Assembly: GCA_020637775.1 (NCBI GenBank)
Contig: JACKJV010000005.1
Location: forward strand, 196,670 to 260,669
Length of the DNA stretch: 64,000 nucleotides
Direction of reading: 5' to 3'
Origin: Brucellaceae bacterium
GTDB taxonomy: Bacteria; Pseudomonadota; Alphaproteobacteria; Rhizobiales; Rhizobiaceae
How positions within the stretch are numbered: position 1 is the stretch's first letter; every line of letters begins with the position of its first letter. The notes under the pieces are model-generated. The model worked only from the letters and a program-made list of their open reading frames with translations, made no database searches and was not told the origin of the DNA. The position numbers and the translations under genes were made by a program. This document shows positions 46,855 through 55,791 of this stretch, one piece after another.

Positions 46855-49323
46855 TCAGTAGAGCCCGCCCGCACCGCCGGAAATCGCCCGGCTTGCCTGC
46901 GGCGAAATGGTCTTGGCACGCTCCTGGATGGCGATATTCTCCATGCCGATGACCGAATAGCTGTCGGCCGGACCGGTGCCGGGCTTGAAGGCTTCCATAA
47001 TGATTCCGCCGCCTTCGCCGTCCGCGCGCATGCCGGTCTTGCGGTCGATGGCGATCAGCTTCATGCCTTCGGGCACCTGGAATTCCAGCGGCGGCTTGTC
47101 CTTCAGCACCTGCGCCATGAAGTCGGTGAAGACGGGTGCCGCTAGGCCGCCGCCGGTCGAACCGTGCCCCATGGGACGCGGCGTATCGAAGCCCATGTAA
47201 AGGCCGACCACGAGATCGGGGGTGTAGCCGACGAACCAGGCATCCTTTTCGTCATTGGTGGTGCCGGTCTTGCCCGCCACCGGGCGTCCGAGCTTGGACA
47301 CGGTGACGGCCGTGCCGCGCTGGACAACGCCCTGCATCATGGAGGTGATCTGATAGGCGGTCATCGGATCGAGCACCTGTTCGCGGTTGTCGATCAGCTC
47401 CGGTTCCGGCTGATTGACCCAGCTCGTGGCCGAGCAGCCCTCGCACAGGCGCTCGTCATGCTTGTACACCGTCTTGCCGTAACGATCCTGGATGCGGTCG
47501 ATCAGCGAGGGTTTGATCTGCTTGCCGCCATTGGCCATGATCGCATAGGCGGACACCATGCGCATGACAGTGGTTTCACCCGACCCCAGCGCCATGGCCA
47601 AGACCTGGGACATGTCATCATAAACGCCGAAGCGCTCGGCATATTCGGCCACCAGGTTCATGCCCATGTCCTTGGCAAGGCGCACGGTCATCAGGTTGCG
47701 CGACTTCTCGATCCCCAGGCGCAGCGTCGAGGGACCGGCAAAGCCGCCGCCATAGTTCTTGGGCTCCCAGACATCGTTTCCGACCCGGACCGAGATCGGC
47801 CCGTCCATGACCACCGATGCCGGCGTATAGCCATTGTCGAGCGCGGCCGCGTAGACGATCGGCTTGAAGGCAGAGCCGGGCTGGCGCTTGGCCTGGGTTG
47901 CGCGGTTGAACTCCGATTCGGCGAAGGAAAAACCGCCCACCATGGCCAGCACGCGGCCGGTATGGGGATCCATGGCCACCATGCCGCCCTCGATTTCGGG
48001 CGGCTGGCGCAGCTTGTATCCGCCCTCGCCTTCCTCTTCGCCGGACCCCGCCTTTTCCACGAAGACCACCGCGCCCGGCTGCAGCACGTCGGCCGGCGAC
48101 TTCGCCTTCACCGTCTTGCCGTCCTTCTTGTAGCGCATGGCCCATTGCATGTTCTTTTTCGACACGAAGCCGCGGACCCGCTCCGACGATATCTCGCCAG
48201 AGACTTCCTTTTCCGGCTGGAGGCCGATGTCCAACCCTTCCTCACCGGCAGCAAGGACAACGGCAACATGCCATTCGGGCACGTCGTAGAGCCCTTTCAC
48301 CTCGGAAAGCGCCATGCCCCAGTCGCCGGATATGTCGATCGTTCCGGCCGGACCGCGATAGCCGCGCAGCATGTCGTAGTTCATCAGACCTTGCTGAAGG
48401 GCCTTGCGGGCCACTTTCTGCATTTTCGGATCGATCGTGGTGCGCACGGAGAGGCCACCCTCGTAGAGCGCATCCACGCCGTAGCGGTCGATGATCTCGC
48501 GGCGGACTTCCTCGGTGAAGTATTCGCCGGCAAACATGTAGGTTCCGGAACGGCGCGGCTTCACGCCAAGCGGCATGGACGCGGCCTGGGCCGCTTCCTC
48601 GGCGGTTATATAACCGTTCTGGCGCATCTGGCCGATGACCCAGTTGCGGCGCTCCAGGGCCCGCTCGGTATGACGGAACGGATGGTAGTTGTTCGGCCCC
48701 TTGGGCAGCGCGGCCAGATAGGCGGCCTCATGGATCTCGAGCTCGTTCACCGACTTGTCGAAATAGGTCAGCGCCGCACCGGCAATACCGTAGGCGCCGA
48801 AGCCGAAGAAGATCTCGTTGAGATAGAGTTCGAGGATGCGGTCCTTGGTGAAGGCCTGCTCGATGCGCAGGGCCAGAATGGCCTCGCGGATCTTGCGGTC
48901 ATAGGTCTGGCGCGAGGTCAGCAGGAAGTTCTTCGCCACCTGCTGGGTGATGGTCGATGCACCGACGGGCCGCGCGCCGGAACCGATATTGCGGATATTG
49001 GTGACGACGGCGCGGGCAAGGCCGTAGACATCAATGCCGGGGTGCGAATAGAAATTCTTGTCCTCGGCGGAGAGAAAAGCCGCCTTGACCCGGTCCGGCA
49101 CGGCCTTGATCGGCAGGAAGAGGCGGCGCTCTCTCGCATATTCGGCCATCAGCACGCCGTCGGACGCATGAACGCGCGTTGTCACCGGCGGTTCATACTT
49201 CGCAAGCACCTCGTAGTCGGGCAGATCCTTCGTCAGGTCGCCCACATAGATCGCCACGCCGGCAGCAACCAGCAGCGCCAGGGCGATGCCTATGCCAAAG
49301 AAATATCCAATCAGCCTCAGCAT
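46855..49323 (-). CDS. mrcA: Penicillin-binding protein 1A
   Basis: 822 residues. One N-terminal membrane span (about 6-28), the glycosyltransferase domain (about 55-235) with the catalytic glutamate in AEDKNFYSHPGID, and the transpeptidase domain with SxxK in PGSAFKPIVYA, an SRN motif in IEKSRNLMT, and KTGT in VAGKTGTTNDEKD. It polymerises and cross-links peptidoglycan in the periplasm. It is downstream of the amidase gene on the same strand and upstream of prfB, an order typical for the group. Confidence 0.95.
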   Translation of the reverse strand: MLRLIGYFFGIGIALALLVAAGVAIYVGDLTKDLPDYEVLAKYEPPVTTRVHASDGVLMAEYARERRLFLPIKAVPDRVKAAFLSAEDKNFYSHPGIDVYGLARAVVTNIRNIGSGARPVGASTITQQVAKNFLLTSRQTYDRKIREAILALRIEQAFTKDRILELYLNEIFFGFGAYGIAGAALTYFDKSVNELEIHEAAYLAALPKGPNNYHPFRHTERALERRNWVIGQMRQNGYITAEEAAQAASMPLGVKPRRSGTYMFAGEYFTEEVRREIIDRYGVDALYEGGLSVRTTIDPKMQKVARKALQQGLMNYDMLRGYRGPAGTIDISGDWGMALSEVKGLYDVPEWHVAVVLAAGEEGLDIGLQPEKEVSGEISSERVRGFVSKKNMQWAMRYKKDGKTVKAKSPADVLQPGAVVFVEKAGSGEEEGEGGYKLRQPPEIEGGMVAMDPHTGRVLAMVGGFSFAESEFNRATQAKRQPGSAFKPIVYAAALDNGYTPASVVMDGPISVRVGNDVWEPKNYGGGFAGPSTLRLGIEKSRNLMTVRLAKDMGMNLVAEYAERFGVYDDMSQVLAMALGSGETTVMRMVSAYAIMANGGKQIKPSLIDRIQDRYGKTVYKHDERLCEGCSATSWVNQPEPELIDNREQVLDPMTAYQITSMMQGVVQRGTAVTVSKLGRPVAGKTGTTNDEKDAWFVGYTPDLVVGLYMGFDTPRPMGHGSTGGGLAAPVFTDFMAQVLKDKPPLEFQVPEGMKLIAIDRKTGMRADGEGGGIIMEAFKPGTGPADSYSVIGMENIAIQERAKTISPQASRAISGGAGGLY

Positions 49324-49490
49324 GTCTTGTTCCGGGATCCTTGCATCATGGCCGAAGCAGCCGACCTGTCACCTGTTCGTCAAGCCTTGCCTTGAGGATG
49401 TGGGCAAAATGCGGCGACCGGTGATTTGCGACGCAGCATAGCTGAAATCAACCCCATTTCACAGCCGCCCGGCGCGGCGCCATTGCGTTT

Positions 49491-50762
49491 TCAACCGCCT
49501 TGCGCGCCATGGGCGGCCGCGAACAGCGTGACGGCGGAGACGATGCTCCGGGCCGCCTTCTCGCGCCAGCGCGGATCGCGCATCAGCTTTTCATCCTTGC
49601 TGTTGGACAAATAGCCCAGTTCCAGCAGGACCGAAGGCATGTCATGGGCCGTCAGAACCCGGAAGCCGGCGGAACGGTGGGGATTCTTGATCAATTCCAC
49701 CTCGTCCGACAGTTCACCGACAAGCGTTCGCGCGAAGCGGACCGAAAAGGACTGGGTTTCGCGGCGGACAAGATCGAGCAGGATATCGGCCACCTCGGTG
49801 TCGCGTTCCGGCAGTTCCATCCCGGCAATGGCATCGGCAAGGTTCTCCGTCTCGGCAATGGCGGCTGCAACCTCGTCGGATGCCTTCTCGGAAAGCGTGT
49901 AGACCGTGGCGCCGCGCACATAACCGTAGCGGATGGTGTCGGCATGGATGGAAACGAACAGGTCGGCCTCGTTCTGGCGGCCGATTCGCACCCGCTCGTC
50001 GAGGCGCAGGAACTCGTCACTGTCGCGCGTCATCACCACGCGGAACCGCCCCGCCTCTTCGAGTTCCTTGCGCAGTTCAAGCGCGAAGGCCAGCGTGATG
50101 GTCTTTTCCTGCGTCCCATGCAGGCCTTCCGCGCCACCGTCGATGCCGCCATGGCCGGGATCGAGCACGATGGTGAAGCGCCGGTCGCCATCGGCCCGGT
50201 TGGAGGCCAGCCGGTCGGCTTTCGGCGTGGAGCGCGCAGGCGCCTGCAAGGCGGGCTGGGCGGCGAGCGCAGCCTCGAATTCGGCCGGCGTTGCGCTGAC
50301 GATATCGGCGACAAGGCGCCAGGTGCCATCGCGGGCCACCTTCTCCATCTCGAAACGCTCAACCCGAAAGGGTGTATCGAAACGCAGGATCATGCGCGCC
50401 CTGCCCTCGCCCAGGTCGCCGTAACGCAGCCCGGCCACCAGACCGGCCGGGGCGGTGCTTTCGTCGGAAAAGCGGAAACGGGTGTCGGGAAGGTCGATCA
50501 CGAGGCGGTGCGGCTGGCGCAGCAGCGACCAACGCGGCGCCACCTCCCGGTCGAACCGGACGATAAGGCGAAGCCGGCTGTCATCGCCCACCATGGACAG
50601 GTCATAGGCCAGCAAAGGGTTTTCAGCGGCGGGCGCCGCACGCGCCGCCATTGCGGCAAGCACGGCCGCCAGCACCAGCACGGGCGCCAAGACGCGCAAC
50701 ATCCTGATCCCTGGCGATCGCCGCACCCTGCCGGCCTCCCGTCGTGCCCGTTGCCGATTCAT
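49491..50762 (-). CDS. N-acetylmuramoyl-L-alanine amidase (AmiC-like)
   Basis: 423 residues. A long basic N-terminus and signal/anchor (about 20-43), an AMIN domain (about 50-155) for septal targeting, and an Amidase_3 domain (about 190-415). Zinc ligands are H in LDPGHGGIDGG, E in the EKTITLAFA region and H in SIHAD; the catalytic glutamate is in VLLELGYLSN. It splits peptide stems from glycan strands during cell separation. The start could also be the ATG at 50702, which would give a shorter basic region. It is divergent from rne. Confidence 0.93.
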   Translation of the reverse strand: MNRQRARREAGRVRRSPGIRMLRVLAPVLVLAAVLAAMAARAAPAAENPLLAYDLSMVGDDSRLRLIVRFDREVAPRWSLLRQPHRLVIDLPDTRFRFSDESTAPAGLVAGLRYGDLGEGRARMILRFDTPFRVERFEMEKVARDGTWRLVADIVSATPAEFEAALAAQPALQAPARSTPKADRLASNRADGDRRFTIVLDPGHGGIDGGAEGLHGTQEKTITLAFALELRKELEEAGRFRVVMTRDSDEFLRLDERVRIGRQNEADLFVSIHADTIRYGYVRGATVYTLSEKASDEVAAAIAETENLADAIAGMELPERDTEVADILLDLVRRETQSFSVRFARTLVGELSDEVELIKNPHRSAGFRVLTAHDMPSVLLELGYLSNSKDEKLMRDPRWREKAARSIVSAVTLFAAAHGAQGG

Positions 50763-51316
50763 CGAGTTTTGCTAACGCCATATGGTTAACCAAGCCTTGC
50801 TGCGCAATGAATACGGCAGTTTCACGTCGAGGGTTGCCACGAAGGGCGCCACGACATAAAAGCGGAACTGGAGCAGTCCCGGAATCTGGCGACGTCCAGG
50901 CACCTGTCCTCCGCCTCTGTTGCAGGCGCGGGACGAGGGCCGGCGAAACCGCCAGGGCAATGAAACGCCGCCGGCCGCGCTCCAGGAAGAATTTCTTCAA
51001 GGTCCCCGATGACCGGGGCCTTTGTGTGAGGAAGACGGCCGGGTCGGCTCAACCCGTGCCGATATTTCAAGAGCAAGGACGGGTGCGGCGCATGTCCGCA
51101 TCCACAATGTAATGGACCGAAATGACACGGTGATGGCGTCAGACGCACGATTTAAAGACCTCTCGAGTATCCGCGCTTCACATGCCGCGGACGAGGTTCT
51201 GCCTGCGTCGCCCGCCACTGTCAGGACGGCAATCAACAAATCAGGCAGACCACCCACCGGCCCGGCGGCCCCCAAGCGGCCCCCCGCCCGGTCTCGGTCT
51301 GTCCCAGGGACTTTCC
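50763..51316. other. Long rne leader / divergent promoter region
   Basis: 554 bases with no convincing gene. A stem-loop sits at 51001-51020 (GG-CCCCG / CGGGG-CC with one bulged T and loop ATGAC), followed by TTTGTGTGAGG. A-rich stretches near 51140-51170 and 51230-51240 break the GC-rich background. The region before the rne start (51270-51305) is C-rich and poor in purines. A long leader is expected for rne, whose mRNA is often autoregulated by RNase E cutting its own leader. Confidence 0.5.
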
Positions 51317-54300
51317 ATGGCCAACAAAATGCTCATCGACGCCTCCCACCCGGAGGAAACGCGGGTGGTTGTCACCCGCGGTAACCGTATCGAAGAATTC
51401 GATTTCGAATCACAGGACAAGAAGCAACTCAAAGGCAATATCTATCTGGCGCGCGTGACGCGGGTGGAGCCCTCGCTCCAGGCTGCCTTCGTCGAATATG
51501 GCGGCAACCGCCACGGCTTCCTTGCCTTCTCCGAAATCCATCCCGACTATTACCAGATTCCCGTCGCCGACCGGCAGGCCCTGCTGCGCGACGAGGCCGA
51601 GGCGGCGCGCCGCGAGGACGAGGACGAGGAAGACGAGCAGTCCGGCCGCAGCAACGCCCGGGGGCGCGGTCGGCGCCGGCGCGGACGCGGTTCCGACAAG
51701 GTCGCCAAGGCACGGGCGTCCGACGTCAAGAAGGATGATGGCGAGACGGAGGAGGATCCGGCCCAGGTTGCCGCGCTTGCAGCCAATGCCGATGCCAATG
51801 TCGTTTCCGAGGACACCGACCAGCCCGCGCCGCAATTCGGCGATGCCGTGGACCTGCAGGAGCCGGACACGCACGGCGATGCGGCGGACCACGACGAAGA
51901 CGGTGCCGACGCATCCGACGACGACGAGGACAATGACGGCGACGACGCCCATGGCGAGGATGATGCCAATGGCGAGGGCGAAGAGGCCGGCGTGGAGATG
52001 GTCGGCGCCGAGGACGCCATGGACGAGGCCGCCTCGCGGCGGCGCGCCCCGCGCCGCAATTACAAGATCCAGGAGGTGATCAAGCGGCGCCAGATTCTTC
52101 TGGTGCAGGTGGTCAAGGAAGAGCGCGGCAACAAGGGCGCGGCGCTGACGACCTATCTGTCGCTGGCCGGTCGCTACTCGGTGCTGATGCCGAACACGGC
52201 ACGCGGCGGCGGCATTTCGCGCAAGATCACCAACATGACCGACCGCAAGCGGCTCAAGGACATCGTCAAGGATCTCGAAGTGCCGGAAGGCATGGGCGTG
52301 ATCCTGCGCACCGCCGGCGCCAACCGCACCAAGCCGGAAATCAAGCGCGATTACGAATACCTGATGCGCATGTGGGAACAGGTGCGCAACCTGACCCTGC
52401 AGTCCACCGCCCCTTCCCTCGTCTATGAGGAAGGCAGCCTGATCAAGCGGTCGGTGCGCGACCTCTACAACAAGGATATCGACGAGATCCTCGTCGCCGG
52501 CGATGGAGGCTATCGCGAGGCCAAGGATTTCATGCGCATGCTCATGCCGAGCCATGCCAAGGTGGTGCAGCCCTATCGCGACCCCACGCCGATGTATGTG
52601 CGCTACGGGGTGGAGGCGCAGCTCGACCGCATGCTCCAGCCGCAGGTGACGCTGAAGTCCGGGGGCTACCTGATCATCAACCAGACCGAGGCGCTGGTCG
52701 CCATCGACGTCAACTCCGGGCGCTCCACCAAGGAACATTCGATCGAGGACACGGCGCTCCAGACAAACCTGGAGGCAGCGGAGGAAGTGGCGCGGCAATT
52801 GCGCCTGCGCGACATGGCGGGGCTGATCGTCATCGACTTCATCGACATGGAGGAGAAGCGCAACAACCGTTCGGTGGAAAAGCGGCTCAAGGATTGCCTG
52901 CGCAACGACCGTGCCCGTATCCAGGTCGGGCGCATCTCGCCGTTCGGACTGCTGGAGATGTCGCGCCAGCGCATCCGTGCCTCCGTGCTTGAAAGCACGA
53001 TGCAGACCTGCCCGCATTGCGGCGGCACCGGCCATGTGCGCTCCGATTCCTCGGTTGCGCTCTATGTGTTGCGCACCATCGAGGAATATCTGACGAAGGA
53101 CGCGCGCAACAACATCACCGTGCGCACGCCAATTGCCACCGCGCTCTACATCCTCAACCAGAAGCGCGCCAACCTCATGGACCTGGAATCGCGTTTCGGG
53201 CTTACCGTCACCGTCGAGGGCGACGATACGGTGGGCATGAAACTGGTGGAGATCGACCGCGGATCGGCCGCCGCCGGCACCCCGAGCGCGCCGGTGCCTG
53301 CGCTGGCGCCCGACCTTTCGGAGGAAGACGCCGTCGACGAGGCGCTTGCGGAGGAAACGGCGCCAGAGGCGGAAGAGACCGGCGAGAAGGATGACGATGG
53401 CGGCCGCAAGAAGCGCCGCCGGCGGCGGCGCCGGCGTGGCGGTCGCGACCGCGATGGCGATACGCAGCAGGCCGAAGGCGATGACGCGGACGCCGATGGC
53501 GACGACGGCACGGAAGCCGGCGATGGCGAGGCGGCGGACGCCTCGGGCGAGGATGCCGGCGACGAGGACGAGGGCGAGCGCAAGAAGCGGCGCAGGGGCA
53601 AGCGTGGCGGACGCCGCAACCGCCGCGATTCGCAAGAAGCGGAAACCACCGAGAGTGACAGCGAGGGCGTTTTAGCCGAGCCTGAGACCGGGGACGCGCC
53701 TGCGCAAGCGGAAACCCGAGCCGGGGCCGAAGGCGAAACCGGGGACGGCGAGGCCGTGGAAGCTGTCGACGCCGAGGCTGCGGCAGCGGTCGAAGGCGCA
53801 GCGGCAAGCGCCGAGACCACGCCGGAAGCCGCGCCGGAAGAGGCGCCGGCCAAGCCGAAACGCCGCAGCCGCGCCAAGAAGGCAAAGACCGAGGAAGCCG
53901 GCGACGCGGACAGCAAGGCCGCCGAAGCCGCAGCCGAGGAAAAGCCGAAGCCGAAGCGGCGGTCGCGCAAGAAGGCCGATGCCGAGCCCAAGGCTGCTGA
54001 CGAAGCCACGGCGGAGGTTTCTCCATCCGTGGAGGCGGCAGCCGAGATGGCCACGGCCGCCCGGAGCGATGACGCCGCGCAGCCGGAAGCAAAGGGCGAA
54101 GACGCGGAAGGCGGCAAGGATACGCCGCAAGCCGACGCCGATGACGCATCCGGGACCAGCGCCGACGGCGTCAGCGAAACGGAAGCGGAAACCACGACCG
54201 GGGAAGCGGCAGAGGCTGCCGGAGACGATGCCGCGGCAGCAGACCGCTCTGCCCGCACGGCTCCCGTCGCCTCGGAACCGGTGGTCACGTCGGCCAATCA

Positions 54301-54361
54301 GGAGAGCGGTGAAACCAAGCCGCGCAAGGCCGGCTGGTGGCAGCGCAAGGGCTTCTTCTGA
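51317..54361 (+). CDS. rne: Ribonuclease E
   Basis: 1014 residues. The ATG at 51317 starts the conserved MANKMLIDASHPEETRVVV. The S1 RNA-binding domain (about 38-90 continuing at about 248-300) is split by an insertion of about 150 residues (93-245) that is first basic then strongly acidic. The catalytic DNase-I-like part has the metal aspartates in VAIDVNSGRST and IVIDFIDMEE. The Zn-link CPHCGGTGH joins the tetramer. The C-terminal 300 residues alternate acidic, Arg-rich and Ala/Pro-rich blocks and end KAGWWQRKGFF; they form the RNA- and degradosome-partner scaffold. It starts mRNA decay and rRNA processing. A strong terminator follows. Confidence 0.96.
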   Translation: MANKMLIDASHPEETRVVVTRGNRIEEFDFESQDKKQLKGNIYLARVTRVEPSLQAAFVEYGGNRHGFLAFSEIHPDYYQIPVADRQALLRDEAEAARREDEDEEDEQSGRSNARGRGRRRRGRGSDKVAKARASDVKKDDGETEEDPAQVAALAANADANVVSEDTDQPAPQFGDAVDLQEPDTHGDAADHDEDGADASDDDEDNDGDDAHGEDDANGEGEEAGVEMVGAEDAMDEAASRRRAPRRNYKIQEVIKRRQILLVQVVKEERGNKGAALTTYLSLAGRYSVLMPNTARGGGISRKITNMTDRKRLKDIVKDLEVPEGMGVILRTAGANRTKPEIKRDYEYLMRMWEQVRNLTLQSTAPSLVYEEGSLIKRSVRDLYNKDIDEILVAGDGGYREAKDFMRMLMPSHAKVVQPYRDPTPMYVRYGVEAQLDRMLQPQVTLKSGGYLIINQTEALVAIDVNSGRSTKEHSIEDTALQTNLEAAEEVARQLRLRDMAGLIVIDFIDMEEKRNNRSVEKRLKDCLRNDRARIQVGRISPFGLLEMSRQRIRASVLESTMQTCPHCGGTGHVRSDSSVALYVLRTIEEYLTKDARNNITVRTPIATALYILNQKRANLMDLESRFGLTVTVEGDDTVGMKLVEIDRGSAAAGTPSAPVPALAPDLSEEDAVDEALAEETAPEAEETGEKDDDGGRKKRRRRRRRRGGRDRDGDTQQAEGDDADADGDDGTEAGDGEAADASGEDAGDEDEGERKKRRRGKRGGRRNRRDSQEAETTESDSEGVLAEPETGDAPAQAETRAGAEGETGDGEAVEAVDAEAAAAVEGAAASAETTPEAAPEEAPAKPKRRSRAKKAKTEEAGDADSKAAEAAAEEKPKPKRRSRKKADAEPKAADEATAEVSPSVEAAAEMATAARSDDAAQPEAKGEDAEGGKDTPQADADDASGTSADGVSETEAETTTGEAAEAAGDDAAAADRSARTAPVASEPVVTSANQESGETKPRKAGWWQRKGFF

Positions 54362-54392
54362 GAACCTTCGGCGCAAGCGCAATTAGCAAAGG

Positions 54393-54419
54393 AAAAGCCC
54401 GGTTTTCACCGGGCTTTTT
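54393..54419 (+). terminator. Rho-independent terminator between rne and aminotransferase gene
   Basis: Perfect stem AAAAGCCCGG / CCGGGCTTTT (54393-54402 and 54409-54418), loop TTTTCA, with T after it. The A-run on the other side makes it work in both directions. Confidence 0.9.
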
Positions 54420-54471
54420 CATGTCTTGCCAAAGCAAGGGAATGGTCCCCGCCGCGGCGGTTTTACCGCCT

Positions 54472-55626
54472 TCAGAACCGCGCCAGCCAGCGCTCCAGGC
54501 GGCTCACCGCTTCCGACATGTCGCCGGGCGTACCGGCATAGGAAAAACGCATCGTGCGCGGCCCCTGGACCGGATCGAAATCGAGGCCCGGGGTGGCCGC
54601 CACATGGGCCTCCTCCAGCATACGGCGCGCAAAATCCATGGAATCGTTGGTGTAGCGGGTGACGTCGCAATAGGCATAGAAGGCACCGTCCATGGGCGCG
54701 GCCAGGGGCAGGCCAAGGCGCGGCAGGGCCTCCATCAGGAGCGCGCGGCTCCGGGCGTAGCGGTCCTTGACCAGTTCCAGTTCCGCGGACGCATTGAAGG
54801 CTTCCACGGCCGCGACCTGCGATAGCTCGGGCGCCGAGATGTAGAGGCTCTGGGCGATGCGCTCGATGGGCCGCACCAGGGCTTCGGGCAGCACCATCCA
54901 GCCGATCCGCCAACCGGTCATGCAATAGTATTTCGAGAAGGAATTGATGACCGTGATGTCGCTGTCGAGCGCCAGCGCCGTCGTGTCGGGTCCGGAGAAG
55001 TTGAGCCTGTGGTAGATCTCGTCCGAAATGAGCGCGATCCCCAGATCGCGTGCCGTGGCAGCGATGGCCTTCAGTTCAGGGTCCGGAATGACGGCCCCGG
55101 TCGGATTGGCGGGGCTGGCAAACAGCACGCCGGCCAGCGGCGCCTCGCGGTGGGCCGCTTCCACCTGAGCCGCCTTCAGGTAGCCATCCGGATCAAGGGG
55201 AATCTCGACGACATCCAGACCCAGCGCCTTCAGGATGTTGCGATAGGCCGGATAGCCGGGCGCGGTGATCGCCACCCTATCTCCGGTATCGAACATGGCC
55301 AGGAAGGCCAGATTGAAGGCGGCCGAAGACCCGGTGGTGACCGCTATGCGCTCCGGTGAAACGGAAACGCCGTAGTGATCCCGGTAGTGGGCGGCGATCG
55401 CCTGGCGCAGCGGCAACAGGCCAAGCGCATCGGTATAGCCGATGCGGCCTTGTAAGAGGGCCTTTGCCGCGGCATCGCGGACGCAGCGCGGAGCCGGATC
55501 CCCGGGCTGGCCGACGGCCATGGAAATCACCGGCACACCGCGCGCCTTCATGCGGTTGGCCGCCGCCAGCACATCCATTGCGTGGAAGGGTTCCACCTCG
55601 CTGCGCCTTGAAATGCGTGTCGTCAT
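54472..55626 (-). CDS. PLP-dependent aminotransferase (class I/II)
   Basis: 384 residues with fold type I. The PLP lysine is in INSFSKYYCMTGWRIGW, the substrate-carboxylate arginine in the terminal MRFSYAGT, and the aspartate/tyrosine pair in ALISDEIYHRLNF. ASPANPTGAVI is the conserved mid-domain loop. Substrate is unknown; aspartate- or aromatic-type transfer is usual. I chose the ATG at 55626, where the conserved MTTRISRRSEV start begins; an ATG nine bases upstream (55635) is possible. Confidence 0.88.
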   Translation of the reverse strand: MTTRISRRSEVEPFHAMDVLAAANRMKARGVPVISMAVGQPGDPAPRCVRDAAAKALLQGRIGYTDALGLLPLRQAIAAHYRDHYGVSVSPERIAVTTGSSAAFNLAFLAMFDTGDRVAITAPGYPAYRNILKALGLDVVEIPLDPDGYLKAAQVEAAHREAPLAGVLFASPANPTGAVIPDPELKAIAATARDLGIALISDEIYHRLNFSGPDTTALALDSDITVINSFSKYYCMTGWRIGWMVLPEALVRPIERIAQSLYISAPELSQVAAVEAFNASAELELVKDRYARSRALLMEALPRLGLPLAAPMDGAFYAYCDVTRYTNDSMDFARRMLEEAHVAATPGLDFDPVQGPRTMRFSYAGTPGDMSEAVSRLERWLARF

Positions 55627-55791
55627 GCCTTCCATACTCCCGCCATCAACGCCTTTGGGCATTCGGCGCGTGACATCGCGCCGTCTTGCATGGCCGCACA
55701 AATGCCCGATTGATGTGGCGATCACAAGTTGATGAACTGGATTGGACGCGGGTTTTCAGCCCGGTGGCAGTCGGGTAGCACTAGGGACGAG

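Noticed and set aside
51410..53635. Long open frame of about 740 codons opposite rne
   Set aside because: Mirror of the acidic, GC-rich rne coding sequence; composition is unlike a protein gene and rne is certain.
53330..54300. CRISPR-like or tandem DNA repeats
   Set aside because: Irregular low-complexity coding sequence of the RNase E C-terminal scaffold, without fixed repeat and spacer lengths.
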